Positions 1 to 13,021 of a stretch of DNA of 64,000 nucleotides are shown here, piece after piece (position 1 is the first letter of the stretch; each line of letters opens with the position of its first letter). Location: NCBI RefSeq assembly GCF_001425865.1, contig NZ_LMDS01000001.1:248001-312000 (forward strand). The letters run 5' to 3'. The translations under genes and the position numbers were made by a program. A model generated the notes under the pieces. The model ran no database searches. It was not told the DNA's origin and saw only the letters and a list, made by a program, of their open reading frames with translations. This DNA comes from Rhizobacter sp. Root404 (GTDB taxonomy: Bacteria > Pseudomonadota > Gammaproteobacteria > Burkholderiales > Burkholderiaceae_C).

Positions 1-132
1 AGGCGTGATCTCGGAAGGATGCGGATGGTCGAAGCCGCGGTCGCGAAGATGGTGCATGGAGGGTGCTCGCTCGGTCGATGACAGTCCGTCGCGATCGCGA
101 CGGGCCTTCTTACCTACGCACCGCCACGCGAG
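1..132. other. Left edge, no gene recognised
   Basis: No convincing coding region is seen in this edge stretch; the open frame that crosses it runs antisense to the small gene at 133-468. The one structured item is a perfect 18-bp palindrome, CCGTCGCGATCGCGACGG, at 86-103, which could fold as a hairpin and sits just downstream of the minus-strand gene. It has no T tract on the minus strand, so it is not a convincing intrinsic terminator. Confidence 0.5.
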
Positions 133-468
133 TCAGATGACGTCGCCAAAATCGGTCGGTGCCAACAATTGGAGCGCGCTCCTGGAGGCGCGTTCCCGAA
201 AACTCTTGCGGGCGAACAGCTTGGCCTGCGCCTGCTCGGGCAGGTCGGTGATGTTCATGATGTTCTTGGTGAGGAGCGTGTCGATCACGTCCTCGAGCAC
301 GCGCACGAAGCCGGCGTCGAGTTCATCGAACGCGCCCGGCGCAGTGTCCGCGCCGACGAAGGCGAGCAACTCGCGATCGCCGTCGGCGACGAACTCGCGG
401 CAGGCGTCGTCGGCATGACGTTGAACGGTCGCGATCCGCCCCTCGTCATCGCGGTGAACATAGGGCAT
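133..468 (-). CDS. Small conserved protein (tryptophan synthase beta-like family)
   Basis: A 111-residue acidic soluble protein starting MPYVHRDDEGRI. It resembles short proteins that Burkholderiales annotations label 'tryptophan synthase subunit beta-like'; that name does not imply the enzyme, because the PLP lysine and the rest of the fold are absent. The N-terminal half contains a YVHRDDEGRIATVQ segment followed by a helix rich in Asp/Glu, and the C-terminal half is predicted helical. There is no signal peptide or membrane segment. It lies 22 bases downstream of ccsB on the same strand and may be co-transcribed. Function is unknown. Confidence 0.7.
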   Translation of the reverse strand: MPYVHRDDEGRIATVQRHADDACREFVADGDRELLAFVGADTAPGAFDELDAGFVRVLEDVIDTLLTKNIMNITDLPEQAQAKLFARKSFRERASRSALQLLAPTDFGDVI

Positions 469-489
469 GGTGGCACTCCGGAGACAGGC

Positions 490-1860
490 TCAAAGCGTAC
501 CGTACGAGTGCAATCCGGAAAGGAACATGTTCACGCCGAGGAAGGCAAACGTGGTCACGACCAGCCCGGTCAGCGCCCACCAGGCCGAAACCACGCCCCG
601 AAGGCCCTTCATCAGGCGCATGTGCAGCCAGGCCGCGTAGTTGAGCCAGACGATCAGCGCCCAAGTCTCCTTCGGGTCCCAGCTCCAGTAGCCGCCCCAG
701 GCCTCGGCGGCCCAGAACGCACCGAGGATGGTCGCGATCGTGAAGAACGCGAAGCCGACCGCGATCGACTTGTACATCAGGTCGTCGGCGATCTCGGCGC
801 TCGGCGTGCGGGCGTTGATCCACTTTCGGGCGACGATCGTGAAGGCGAAGAACGCCATCAGTCCGGTGATCATGCGGCCGGACTTGGCCACGCTCGCCAT
901 CCCCTCTGCCGACAGGCCGCCGAACAGCGCGAACCCGAGCAGCGGCAGCGCGATCACGATGCCCGGCACGCCGAGCAGGCCGATCCACAGCGCCCGCGGC
1001 GTCGCGTTCTTCAGCACGTAGGCCAGCGCCACCATCGCCGACAGCGCGAAGCTGCCGTAGCCGATGAAGTTGGCCGGCACGTGCAGCTTCATCCACCAGC
1101 TCTGCAGGGCGGGCACCAGCGGCTGGATCTCGCTGGCCTGGCGCGCCAGCGTGTACCAGATCAGGAAGCCGACCGCGGCGCTGACGACCAGCATCACGAA
1201 CGCGCCGAGCGAGCGGGTGCCGTAGTGCTGCTCGTAGTACAGGTAGAACAGCGCCGTCAGCCAGCAGAACAGCACGAACACCTCGTACAGGTTGCTGACC
1301 GGGATGTGGCCGATGTCGGCGCCGATCTGGTGACTCTCGAACCAGCGCACCATCGTGCCGGTCAGCGCCATGAAGACGGCGGCCCAGGTCAGGCCCGAGC
1401 CGATCCGCACGGCGGTGTTGTTCTCGGTCTTCGCGGCGAATCCGATCCAGTAGAACGTGGTGCTCATGAAGAACAGCACGCTCATCCACATGATCGCGCT
1501 CTGGCTCGACAGGAAGTACTTGAGCATGAAGACCTGATCCGCCTGCGCCAGGTCCGCACCGAAGCCGTCCATCTGCCGGTTGTAGAGGCTGATCGCGAGC
1601 AGCGTGGCCGCGGCGACGCCGACCATCAGCACGCGCAACGGGCCCCAGAACCAGCCGAGCAGAATCGCCACCGGCAGCGTGCCGACGAGGATGAGCTTCT
1701 CGTAGTAGTCCATCGCACCGGCGTAGCGCGAGAACGCGTAGCCGCCGCCGACGACGACGAGCAATGCGAACAGCCAGTCGAAGATCGAGCGGCCGGTCAC
1801 GAAGCCGACCGGGCCGGCGCGGCGGCCGAGCGACATCGTCTCGAGGGTGGTCGTGTTCAT
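490..1860 (-). CDS. ccsB: Cytochrome c biogenesis protein CcsB (CcsA/ResC family)
   Basis: A 456-residue polytopic membrane protein of the system II cytochrome c maturation pathway. With ResB it forms the synthetase that carries heme to the periplasm and attaches it to CxxCH motifs. The tryptophan-rich heme-handling motif WGGYWSWDPKETWALIVW is near the C-terminal end, and at least eight hydrophobic segments are visible. The ATG (MNTTTLETM) overlaps the resB stop codon by one base (TGATG), so translation is coupled to resB. Naming is inconsistent between species: this is the ResC/CcsA-like subunit, not the ResB-like one. The N-terminal portion before the conserved core is long but in frame. 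Confidence 0.93.
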   Translation of the reverse strand: MNTTTLETMSLGRRAGPVGFVTGRSIFDWLFALLVVVGGGYAFSRYAGAMDYYEKLILVGTLPVAILLGWFWGPLRVLMVGVAAATLLAISLYNRQMDGFGADLAQADQVFMLKYFLSSQSAIMWMSVLFFMSTTFYWIGFAAKTENNTAVRIGSGLTWAAVFMALTGTMVRWFESHQIGADIGHIPVSNLYEVFVLFCWLTALFYLYYEQHYGTRSLGAFVMLVVSAAVGFLIWYTLARQASEIQPLVPALQSWWMKLHVPANFIGYGSFALSAMVALAYVLKNATPRALWIGLLGVPGIVIALPLLGFALFGGLSAEGMASVAKSGRMITGLMAFFAFTIVARKWINARTPSAEIADDLMYKSIAVGFAFFTIATILGAFWAAEAWGGYWSWDPKETWALIVWLNYAAWLHMRLMKGLRGVVSAWWALTGLVVTTFAFLGVNMFLSGLHSYGTL

Positions 1861-3995
1861 CAGGCTTCCTTCAGGATCTGGCGCTTCAACTGCTCGAACT
1901 CGGCGTCGGCGTCCAGCGTGCGGCGGGTGGTGGACAACGCCGTGGTGATCTTGGTTCCGTTCGCGGCGGGCGTGAGCCATACCCACAGGCGGCGCTCGCG
2001 AATGTAGAGCATCGCAAAGACCCCGACGATCAGCAGGATCGCGCCCAGGTAGACGAGCTTCTTGCCGGGCGCGCGCGCGACCTGGAATACGCTCGCCTGC
2101 ACCTGCGTGAAGTCGGTCAGCTGGAACAGCACCGGCGCCGGGTAGAAGAAGCTGTCGGACAGCGACAGCACCGACTGGGTCATGAACGCCTGGGTCTTGT
2201 CGTCGGCCTTCAAGGGCGCGAGACCGGCGTTCTCGCGGGTCAGGTTCAGCAACTCGAACAGGGTGCCGTTGAGGATGCGCAGCAGTACCTCGGAGATGCG
2301 CACGCGGTCCGCCTCCGGAACGCTGCCCTCGATGAAATCGGAGATCGCCTGGAGCCCGGCGCGCGGGTCGGCCGGTGCTGCGGCACCCTTGGGAAGCGCG
2401 GATTCCGCGCCGGCGAACAGTCCGAGGGCCCGCTCCGCGGTCGTCGTCAGCTGCGCTGCCATTTCGGGCTTGTCGGGCGGCGAGGCGATGGCCACGTAGC
2501 GGGCCGCCGCCTTGCTGCGCAGCGCCGGATCGAGCAGGCCCATGCGCAGGCGCGCCCAGCCGTCGATGCTGTCCTTGTCGTCGGCGGGGATGCGCAGGTA
2601 GCGCATCTCCTGCTCGGGCTTGTCGCGCGCGCCGACCAGGAAGACGCGGATGCCGTCGAGTTCGACCGGCACCATGTAGTTGTTGAATTCGCGCGCCTGC
2701 CCGGCGGCGTCGCGCAATTTGTAGCTGACCGACGGGCCGACGTTGCGCAACTCCTTCTTGCCGTTGCCCTTGGCGCCCGAGCCGAGGTGCTCCTGCAGGG
2801 AACCGACCAGGTCGACCTTGCGCACGTCGGTGCCTGCCGCGCCGGCCGGATTGCCGCCGAGGTTCTCGACGTTGATCACGCGCAGGCCGGTGAACTCGAG
2901 CGTCATCTGCGACGCCCCGTTCGAGATCTGGGTCTTGCCGCCGACCACGCCATCGATGTCGAACACCTTGCCGCCGGCGCTCATCGGCAGGCCACGCAGC
3001 TTGAGGGCCGAGCCGCCGTCGTCGAAGCTGCTCTGGTAGATCGCCACGCCGCGGTGGAAGGCCGGTTCGTTGACCTTGACCAGCGCCGGGATCGATTCGC
3101 CGCTGTCGTGGTCGTGGATCACGATCTCGCTGGCGAACAGCTTCGGCATGCCGGTGTCGTAGTAGTCGACGATGAACTTCTTGAGTTCCACGTCGAACGG
3201 CAGGTCCTGCATCACGACACCGTCCTGCAGGTTGATCACCGCGGTGCTCGAGCGCTGGCCCTCGGGGACGAACAGGTTGGCGCGGAAGGTCGGCGTGCCG
3301 GGGCCGAGGCGGTTCGCGGCCGGCACGTCGCGCATCATGCCGCCGCCGGTGTAGCTGCTCTTGCCCTGCAGCGCCATCTGCGCACGCACGATCAGGTCGC
3401 CGTCGAGCAGCCCGCCGACGCACACCAGCACGATCGCCGAATGCGCCGCGATATAGCCGAGCTTGTTGGCGGTGCCACGGCGCGCGGCGATCATCGTCCC
3501 CAGCTCGCGCTCACCGTCCTTGCGGACCTGCACCTTGGCCTTCCAGCCCGAATGCACCAGCAGGGCCGAGATGCGCTCGAACGCGGCGTCGCGGGTCTCG
3601 GCGACCTCGGCCTGGCCGCGGTGGTGGAACGCGCCCAGCGCCTGCTCCCGCACGTGCTCCTTGTAGGTCTTCAGATCGACGACGATCTTCGGCACGTTGC
3701 GCGCGATGCACAGGCTGGTCGAGATCACCAGGAACGCCAGGATCAGCAGAAACCACCAGACGCTGTAGACCGAGTACAGGCCGACCTTGTCGAGCACCTC
3801 GGCCCAGAACGGCCCGAACTGGTTGACGTAGTTGTTGTACGGCTCGTGTTGCTTGACGACGGTGCCGATCACCGACGCGATGCAGATCACCGTCAGCAGC
3901 GAGATCGAGAAGCGCATCGACGACACCAGCTCGACGACGTCGCGCACCCGGCGCGAGCGGGTGCGCAGTTCGATGCCGGTGGTGGAGGCGGTCAT
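1860..3995 (-). CDS. resB: Cytochrome c biogenesis protein ResB
   Basis: A 711-residue protein with N-terminal transmembrane segments (VELVSSMRFSISLLTVICIASVIGTVV, split here by the long first helix), a large periplasmic domain, and a C-terminal helix ending just before the stop. It is the ResB half of the system II heme delivery and ligation complex. The chosen ATG gives MTASTTGIEL. An upstream in-frame ATG at 4043 is less likely, because it begins inside the 3' end of the cytochrome c4 terminator hairpin. It is followed by ccsB with a one-base stop/start overlap, and cytochrome c4, itself a substrate of this machinery, lies immediately upstream on the same strand. Confidence 0.92.
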   Translation of the reverse strand: MTASTTGIELRTRSRRVRDVVELVSSMRFSISLLTVICIASVIGTVVKQHEPYNNYVNQFGPFWAEVLDKVGLYSVYSVWWFLLILAFLVISTSLCIARNVPKIVVDLKTYKEHVREQALGAFHHRGQAEVAETRDAAFERISALLVHSGWKAKVQVRKDGERELGTMIAARRGTANKLGYIAAHSAIVLVCVGGLLDGDLIVRAQMALQGKSSYTGGGMMRDVPAANRLGPGTPTFRANLFVPEGQRSSTAVINLQDGVVMQDLPFDVELKKFIVDYYDTGMPKLFASEIVIHDHDSGESIPALVKVNEPAFHRGVAIYQSSFDDGGSALKLRGLPMSAGGKVFDIDGVVGGKTQISNGASQMTLEFTGLRVINVENLGGNPAGAAGTDVRKVDLVGSLQEHLGSGAKGNGKKELRNVGPSVSYKLRDAAGQAREFNNYMVPVELDGIRVFLVGARDKPEQEMRYLRIPADDKDSIDGWARLRMGLLDPALRSKAAARYVAIASPPDKPEMAAQLTTTAERALGLFAGAESALPKGAAAPADPRAGLQAISDFIEGSVPEADRVRISEVLLRILNGTLFELLNLTRENAGLAPLKADDKTQAFMTQSVLSLSDSFFYPAPVLFQLTDFTQVQASVFQVARAPGKKLVYLGAILLIVGVFAMLYIRERRLWVWLTPAANGTKITTALSTTRRTLDADAEFEQLKRQILKEA

Positions 3996-4041
3996 GGGTG
4001 GATTATCCGGGGCGGCGTGCGGGAGCGAGCGGATCAAAGGC

Positions 4042-4068
4042 AAAGGGCCGGTACGAGACCGGCCCTTT
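4042..4068 (-). terminator. Hairpin between cytochrome c4 gene and resB
   Basis: A perfect 11-bp inverted repeat, AAAGGGCCGGT with ACCGGCCCTTT, separated by a 5-base loop. It lies 24 bases after the cytochrome c4 stop on the minus strand. The stem ends in CCCTTT followed by GCCTTTG, so the T tract is short. It probably ends or attenuates the c4 transcript, leaving a lower level of readthrough into resB-ccsB. Confidence 0.65.
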
Positions 4069-4092
4069 CCAGGAGGGGGAAGAACGCGGCGG

Positions 4093-4722
4093 TCAGTTCA
4101 GGCCGGCGATGTAGTCGGCCACGGCCTTGATCTCGCGGTCGTTCATCTTGGCGGCGACGCCGGCCATCGGCACGCTGTTCTTGCGCACGCCGCTGCGGAA
4201 CGCGACCAGTTGCGCCTCGGTGTAGTCGGCATGCTGACCGGCCAGGCGCGGGTACTGGGACGGCAGTCCGGCACCGTTCGGGCTGTGGCAGCCGGCGCAG
4301 GCCGGCACGTTGCGATCGGCGATGCCGCCGCGGTAGATCTTCTCGCCCAGCTCGACCGTGGCCTTGTTCTTCGCGAAGCCGGGCTTGGCGACCTTGCCGG
4401 CGTAGAACGCGGCGACGTTCTTCATGTCGTCTTCGCTCAGCGTCGCGGCCATCCCCGACATCACGGCGTTCTGGCGCTTGCCCGACTTGAACTCGGTCAG
4501 CTGCTTGACCAGGTATTCCGGGTGCTGGCCCTGCAGGATCGGGTTCGCGGGGCTGCCGCGCGAGCCGTCGTTGGTGTGGCAGGCGGCGCACACGTTGGTC
4601 GAGGTGGCCTGTCCCTTCGCCAGATCGGGCTTCGCAGCGGGTTTGGCGGCCTCGGCCCCGATCGCCGACGAGGCGCAGGCGGCGAGCAAGAGGGAGGCGA
4701 CGACGGAGGCAACGGACTTCAT
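4093..4722 (-). CDS. Diheme cytochrome c4
   Basis: A 209-residue periplasmic electron carrier with two heme-attachment motifs, CAACH near residue 46 and CAGCH near residue 143, in two homologous halves typical of cytochrome c4. The start used is MKSVASVVASLLLAACASS, which gives a proper signal peptide cut before AEAAKPA. A longer open frame upstream has no signal sequence and would overlap engB. Family members pass electrons from the bc1 complex to terminal oxidases. The gene lies directly upstream of resB-ccsB, which mature such proteins, and diverges from engB with only about 43 bases between the start codons. Confidence 0.93.
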   Translation of the reverse strand: MKSVASVVASLLLAACASSAIGAEAAKPAAKPDLAKGQATSTNVCAACHTNDGSRGSPANPILQGQHPEYLVKQLTEFKSGKRQNAVMSGMAATLSEDDMKNVAAFYAGKVAKPGFAKNKATVELGEKIYRGGIADRNVPACAGCHSPNGAGLPSQYPRLAGQHADYTEAQLVAFRSGVRKNSVPMAGVAAKMNDREIKAVADYIAGLN

Positions 4723-4765
4723 AGGAGTGCGACGTGTTTCATGTGCAAAACCCGGTGATTTTACA

Positions 4766-5476
4766 ATGATGGCTTTGGGCGACTCCATGGCCGAGCAAAA
4801 CAATTCCAATCCGGCACCGGACGCCATCGTCGACGAGGCCAGGCGCGCGCTCGGCTGGGCGCACACCGCGCGCTTCCGCACGACCGCCAGCCAGCTCGAT
4901 CAGCTGCCGCAAACGGAGCTGCCCGAGATCGCGTTCGTCGGCCGCTCCAACGCCGGCAAGTCCACCGCGATCAACACGCTGACGCAGCAGAAGCGGCTCG
5001 CGTTCGCCTCGAAGACGCCCGGCCGCACGCAGCACATCAACCTGTTCGACCTCGGGCCGAAGATGGTGCCCAACGCGATCTTCGCGGACCTGCCGGGCTA
5101 CGGCTACGCCGCAGTGGCGCGGGGCGCCAAGCTGCGTTGGCAGAAGGTGATGGCCGATTACCTCGACGTGCGCCGCAGCCTGGTCGGCGTGGTGCTGATG
5201 GTCGACTCCCGCCTGGGCTTCACCGATCTCGACCATCAGCTGATGAGCTTCGTCGCGCCGCGCGTCGGCAACGGCTCGGTCAAGCTGCTGGTGCTGCTGA
5301 CCAAGTCGGACAAGCTCAATCGGGCCGAGTCGAACGCCGCGCTGGAGAGCGCGCAGGCCGTGCTCGGCGAGCTCGCGACCGACGAGGCCGACGTCGGCGT
5401 CGCGCTGTTCTCGGCGCTCAAGAAGTCGGGCATCGACGACGCCGCCAAGGTGCTCTACAGCTGGGTCCACGGCTGA
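4766..5476 (+). CDS. engB: Ribosome biogenesis GTPase EngB (YihA/YsxC)
   Basis: A TRAFAC-class GTPase needed for 50S subunit assembly. The P-loop GRSNAGKS lies near residue 60, followed by TPGRTQHINLF (G2), DLPGYG (G3) and TKSDKLNR (G4). The core length matches the family. Three in-frame ATGs are possible (4766, 4769, 4787), giving 236, 235 or 229 residues; none has a strong ribosome-binding site, so the start is uncertain. The divergent arrangement with cytochrome c4 is common in Burkholderiales. Confidence 0.95.
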   Translation: MMALGDSMAEQNNSNPAPDAIVDEARRALGWAHTARFRTTASQLDQLPQTELPEIAFVGRSNAGKSTAINTLTQQKRLAFASKTPGRTQHINLFDLGPKMVPNAIFADLPGYGYAAVARGAKLRWQKVMADYLDVRRSLVGVVLMVDSRLGFTDLDHQLMSFVAPRVGNGSVKLLVLLTKSDKLNRAESNAALESAQAVLGELATDEADVGVALFSALKKSGIDDAAKVLYSWVHG

Positions 5477-5548
5477 CGCCCCTGTCCCGATCGTGACGCC
5501 GGCGGCGGCGCGTCGCACCGATACTGGCGCCCCTGCAAGGAGGCCTTC

Positions 5549-6454
5549 ATGATCGACACCTTCGACCTCACGCTCCCCCACGGCATCACGCTGAACTGCC
5601 GCGCCACAGGCCGGCCGGGTGCGCCGCTGCTCGTGTTCCTGCACGGCTTTCCCGAGGCGGCGTTCGTCTGGGACGAGGTGCTCGAGCACTTCGGCGACCG
5701 CTACCGGTGCGTCGCGCCCAACCTGCGCGGCTTCGGCCCGTCCTCGTCGCCGGCGGAACCGGAGCAGTACCGCGTCAAGCACCTGATGGCCGACCTGCAG
5801 GCGCTGATCGCGCAGCTGGGCGAGGGTGCACCGCTCGAGGCGCTGGTCGCTCACGACTGGGGCGGCGCAGTCGCCTGGACGCTGGCCGCGCTCCATCCGG
5901 AACTGATGAAGCGCCTCGTGATCATCAATTCGCCGCACCCCGCCCTGTTCCTGCGCGAGCTCAAGAGCAGCCCGAACCAGCAGGCGGCGAGTGCGTACAT
6001 GAACTTCCTGTGCCGGCCCGATGCCGAGAAGCTGCTCGCCGAGAACGACTACGCCCGCATGTGGCCGATGTTCACCAACATGGGCGCGGCGGACACCGGC
6101 CGCGAGGGCGGCGGCTGGCTCACCGAATCGGTTCGGGACCAGTACCGCGCGATCTGGGACGCCGGGCTGACGGGCGGCTGCAACTACTACCGCGCCTCGC
6201 CGCTGCGCCCGCCGCTCGATGCCGATTCCGCGGTCATGAAGGTCGAGTTCCCACGCGAGTACGTCACGGTCCGGCGTCCCACGCTGGTGATCTGGGGCGA
6301 GGACGACATGGCGTTGCCGGTCGCGCTGATCGACGGCCTGGACGAGTTCGTGCCCGACATGAACCTCGTGCGCGTGCCGGGCGCGAGCCACTGGATCATC
6401 CACGAGCGGCCGGCGTTCATCGCCGCGGAGATCGACAAGCACCTGCACCGCTGA
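5549..6454 (+). CDS. Alpha/beta hydrolase, epoxide hydrolase/dehalogenase-like
   Basis: A 301-residue soluble alpha/beta hydrolase. The oxyanion region is FLHGFPEA and the nucleophile elbow is HDWGGA with Asp near residue 103 instead of Ser. The acid is in the WGEDD region and the catalytic His is in GASHWI near residue 280. An Asp nucleophile followed by WGG is typical of epoxide hydrolases and of haloalkane or fluoroacetate dehalogenases. The substrate cannot be told from sequence. A strong ribosome-binding site (AAGGAGG) lies 6-7 bases before the ATG. It is followed convergently by groL. Confidence 0.85.
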   Translation: MIDTFDLTLPHGITLNCRATGRPGAPLLVFLHGFPEAAFVWDEVLEHFGDRYRCVAPNLRGFGPSSSPAEPEQYRVKHLMADLQALIAQLGEGAPLEALVAHDWGGAVAWTLAALHPELMKRLVIINSPHPALFLRELKSSPNQQAASAYMNFLCRPDAEKLLAENDYARMWPMFTNMGAADTGREGGGWLTESVRDQYRAIWDAGLTGGCNYYRASPLRPPLDADSAVMKVEFPREYVTVRRPTLVIWGEDDMALPVALIDGLDEFVPDMNLVRVPGASHWIIHERPAFIAAEIDKHLHR

Positions 6455-6474
6455 CTCGGGTGCGGGCGTGAAAA

Positions 6475-6492
6475 AGGGCACCGAAGTGCCCT
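6475..6492 (-). terminator. Intrinsic terminator of groSL
   Basis: On the minus strand this reads AGGGCAC-TTCG-GTGCCCT followed by TTTT: a 7-bp perfect stem with a stable UUCG tetraloop and a T tract. It lies 42 bases after the groL stop. The convergent hydrolase gene ends 20 bases away and could use the same hairpin in the other orientation, although no T run follows on that strand. Confidence 0.85.
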
Positions 6493-6533
6493 GAGGTGGT
6501 CGATCGGGCAGCAATCGCTGCCCGAACTGCCTC

Positions 6534-8213
<1,680 letters not shown>

Positions 8214-8504
8214 TTACTTCTCGACGACCGCGAACAGGTCGTCTTCCTTCATCACCAGCAGTTCTTCGCCATCGACCTTGACGGTCTGGCCGCTGTACTT
8301 GCCGAACAACACCCGGTCGCCGACCTTGATGTTCAGGACGACGAAGTCGCCCTTGTCATTGCGCTTGCCCGGGCCGACAGCCAGCACTTCGCCCTGGTCG
8401 GGCTTTTCGGCGGCGTTGTCGGGGATGACGATGCCCGAGGCGGTCTTGGTTTCTTGTTCCAGGCGCTTGACGATCACGCGATCGTGCAACGGACGAAGTT
8501 TCAT
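8214..8504 (-). CDS. groS: 10-kDa co-chaperonin GroES
   Basis: A 96-residue Gro[20 protein letters not shown] at the N-terminus, with the mobile-loop segment [14 protein letters not shown] and the typical DDLFAVVEK end. It caps the GroEL ring. First gene of the groSL operon, with the ribosome-binding site AAGGAG just upstream. Confidence 0.98.
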   Translation of the reverse strand: MKLRPLHDRVIVKRLEQETKTASGIVIPDNAAEKPDQGEVLAVGPGKRNDKGDFVVLNIKVGDRVLFGKYSGQTVKVDGEELLVMKEDDLFAVVEK

Positions 8505-8784
8505 AGCATCTCCTTGATGGACTCAGAACGATATAAATCGTGGCTTGGAAGCGAAGTGGGCACTCAGCTTCCCTTGGCGGATCGCGACCTGGGGCACGCT
8601 GACCTGCCGTTAGCACTCACTCGAAGCGAGTGCTAGCAGGGCGGATTATAGGGCGACGACCCGATCTTTCAAGTGACATCGCCGGTCGTTCAGCGCCAGC
8701 CGGCACGACGGCTCCGGCGTCGCCGACTTGCCGCCCCGCCGCTTGCGAGAAAATGCTGCGCTGGAGCAAGGACGGAGATCCCGC
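8505..8784. promoter_or_regulatory. Divergent groSL / GAF-protein intergenic region
   Basis: These 280 bases separate groS (minus) from the GAF-domain gene (plus). They hold the CIRCE operator (8610-8636). On the minus strand, the AT-rich patch ATTTATATCG lies about 25 bases before groS. No clear sigma-70 or sigma-32 -35/-10 pair could be fixed by eye. No coding region is supported here. Confidence 0.6.
8610..8636 (-). promoter_or_regulatory. CIRCE operator (HrcA binding site)
   Basis: TTAGCACTC, nine bases, then GAGTGCTAG: the CIRCE inverted repeat with a single mismatch to TTAGCACTC-N9-GAGTGCTAA. It lies about 105 bp upstream of groS. CIRCE is the binding site of the HrcA heat-shock repressor, so groSL here is expected to be HrcA-regulated; hrcA itself is not in the window. 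Confidence 0.95.
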
Positions 8785-9339
8785 GTGACCGATGTGCCGA
8801 ATTTCCATTTCCTCATGAGAGACCTGGCGCACGAGGTGGACGCCGGGCGCGCCACCGACATCGACGCGGCCGGCCAGGTGGCCGAGCACATCCAGAAGGC
8901 GCTCGGATGCATCCACGTCACGTTCTGGAGCGTCTCCGGGCCCATCGGCCGGCGCGTGATGCGCAGCGTCGCGGCCTATGACGGTGTCAGGGGAATGGCC
9001 ATCGCGGGTGCCGCGGTGTTCCCCGAGTCGGGCGGCGGCTTCTTCGGCGCATTGGTGCGCGAGGGGTGCTATGTCTGCGGCGACACCTTCGCGGATCCGG
9101 CGCTCCAGTCGGTGAAGGACGCCATGCTCGTGCCGTTCGGGATCCGCGCGTTGCTCGCCGCCTCGTATGGCGGCCAGGGCGAGGTATGGGGCATCATCAC
9201 CTGCACGAACAACGTCGCACGGACGTGGCGATCCGCCGAGGTGACGGCGCTGAGGAAGTGCGCGGCCGAGATCTCGACCTTGCGCAGCCAGCGTCGGATG
9301 CTCGGGAATTCGCTGTCCACCGGGGGCTTCCTGACGTGA
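8785..9339 (+). CDS. GAF domain-containing protein
   Basis: A 184-residue soluble protein that is essentially one GAF domain, a small-molecule or cofactor sensing fold. Recognisable parts are the GCIHVTFWSVSG strand, the central AAYDGVRGMAIAG loop and GEVWGIITCTNN near the end. The GTG start is chosen because ACGGAGA lies 6 bases before it; the longer frame from 8728 starts inside the groE promoter region without a ribosome-binding site. No output domain (kinase, GGDEF, HTH) is attached. Ligand and partner are unknown. Confidence 0.7.
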   Translation: MTDVPNFHFLMRDLAHEVDAGRATDIDAAGQVAEHIQKALGCIHVTFWSVSGPIGRRVMRSVAAYDGVRGMAIAGAAVFPESGGGFFGALVREGCYVCGDTFADPALQSVKDAMLVPFGIRALLAASYGGQGEVWGIITCTNNVARTWRSAEVTALRKCAAEISTLRSQRRMLGNSLSTGGFLT

Positions 9340-9385
9340 CTGGGCGGCATGGCACCTCCGGACCGCGAGCCCCAGACTGCCCGCC

Positions 9386-10375
9386 ATGAAGATCCTCGTC
9401 ACCGGCAGCGCCGGCCACCTCGGCGAAGCGCTGATGCGCACGCTGGCCGGAAGAGTGCACGACGCGGTCGGTTGCGACGTGCGGGCGTCGCCGTACACGC
9501 GGCATGTCGGCTCGGTCGCCGATCGGGCGTTCGTCGCGCGCTGCATGGACGGCATCGACGCGGTGCTGCACACCGCCACGCTGCACAAGCCGCACATCGC
9601 GACCCACACGCGCCAGGATTTCGTCGACACGAACATCACCGGGACGCTGAACCTGCTGGAGGAAGCGGTCGCCGGGGGTGTTGGCGCATTCATCTTCACC
9701 AGCACGACCAGTGCCTACGGACACGTGCTGACCCCGGCACCCGGCGCGCCGGCCGCCTGGATCACCGAAGAGGTCGTGCCGCGCCCGAAGAACATCTATG
9801 GCGTGACCAAGCTGGCCGCGGAGAACCTGTGCGAGTTGATGCATGCGCTGCACGGGCTGCCGTGCCTGGTGCTGCGCACCTCGCGCTTCTTTCCGGAGGA
9901 CGACGACAGCAAGCGCACGCGCGACGACTACTTCGACGCGAACGCCAAGGTCAACGAATTGTTGAACCGCCGTGTCGACATCGAGGACGCGGTCGATGCG
10001 CACCTGTGCGCCATCGAGCGTGCGCCGGTGCTCGGTTTCGGCCGCTACATCGTCAGCGCGACGACGCCCTTCGAGGCGGTGGATCTCGCGTCGCTGCGTC
10101 ACGGCGCGGCCGGCGTCGTGGCACGCCGCGTGCCTGATTTCAGGGCCGAGTATCAGCGCCGCGGCTGGAAGATGTTCGACGGCATCGATCGCGTCTACGT
10201 CAACGCCAGGGCCCGCGCCGATCTGCACTGGCAGCCCCGCCACGACTTCGCTTCGGTGCTCGAGCGGCTGCGTTCGGGCGGCGACCACCGCAGTGCGCTC
10301 GCGCTCGAGATCGGCAAGAAGGGCTACCACCCTGGACCGTTCCTCGGCGACGGCCCGTACCCCGTCGCGCCCTAG
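9386..10375 (+). CDS. NAD(P)-dependent epimerase/dehydratase (extended SDR)
   Basis: A 329-residue extended short-chain dehydrogenase/reductase. The nucleotide-binding motif GSAGHLGE is at residues 7-14, the ATLHKPH segment follows, and the catalytic pair is in NIYGVTKLAAE (YxxxK). The family converts nucleotide sugars or related polyols; the substrate is not evident. It stands between the GAF protein and pobA on the same strand, 42 bases before pobA, and could belong to the aromatic-acid unit, but no direct evidence links it. Confidence 0.8.
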   Translation: MKILVTGSAGHLGEALMRTLAGRVHDAVGCDVRASPYTRHVGSVADRAFVARCMDGIDAVLHTATLHKPHIATHTRQDFVDTNITGTLNLLEEAVAGGVGAFIFTSTTSAYGHVLTPAPGAPAAWITEEVVPRPKNIYGVTKLAAENLCELMHALHGLPCLVLRTSRFFPEDDDSKRTRDDYFDANAKVNELLNRRVDIEDAVDAHLCAIERAPVLGFGRYIVSATTPFEAVDLASLRHGAAGVVARRVPDFRAEYQRRGWKMFDGIDRVYVNARARADLHWQPRHDFASVLERLRSGGDHRSALALEIGKKGYHPGPFLGDGPYPVAP

Positions 10376-11605
<1,230 letters not shown>

Positions 11606-11748
11606 GCCCCCGCGTGCCGGCCGCGTCAAATGAATTGGCGGGGCCGGCGGCATCAACAAACTGCATCGGCCCCTGTCGCCTGCCGGACACCCGGTGGGCG
11701 TCGCGGTGCGTATCTTCGACGCACGCCCAACGTCACAGGAACACCGTC

Positions 11749-12978
<1,230 letters not shown>

Positions 12979-13021
12979 GTCCGCGGAGCGGTAATCGTCA
13001 CGACCGCTCACACCTGCAACA

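Noticed and set aside
133..468. Reading the small left-edge protein as a true tryptophan synthase beta chain
   Set aside because: 111 residues with no PLP-binding lysine motif; only the annotation label of the family recalls TrpB.
169..4130. Long plus-strand open frames across the ccsB-resB region (up to 788 codons)
   Set aside because: They lie antisense to ccsB and resB, have Arg/Gln/His-rich compositions typical of GC-rich shadow frames and no recognisable domain.
12986..13009. GAGCGG-N12-CCGCTC hairpin after the acyl-CoA dehydrogenase gene as a terminator
   Set aside because: Short stem, long loop and no T tract; not called as a feature.
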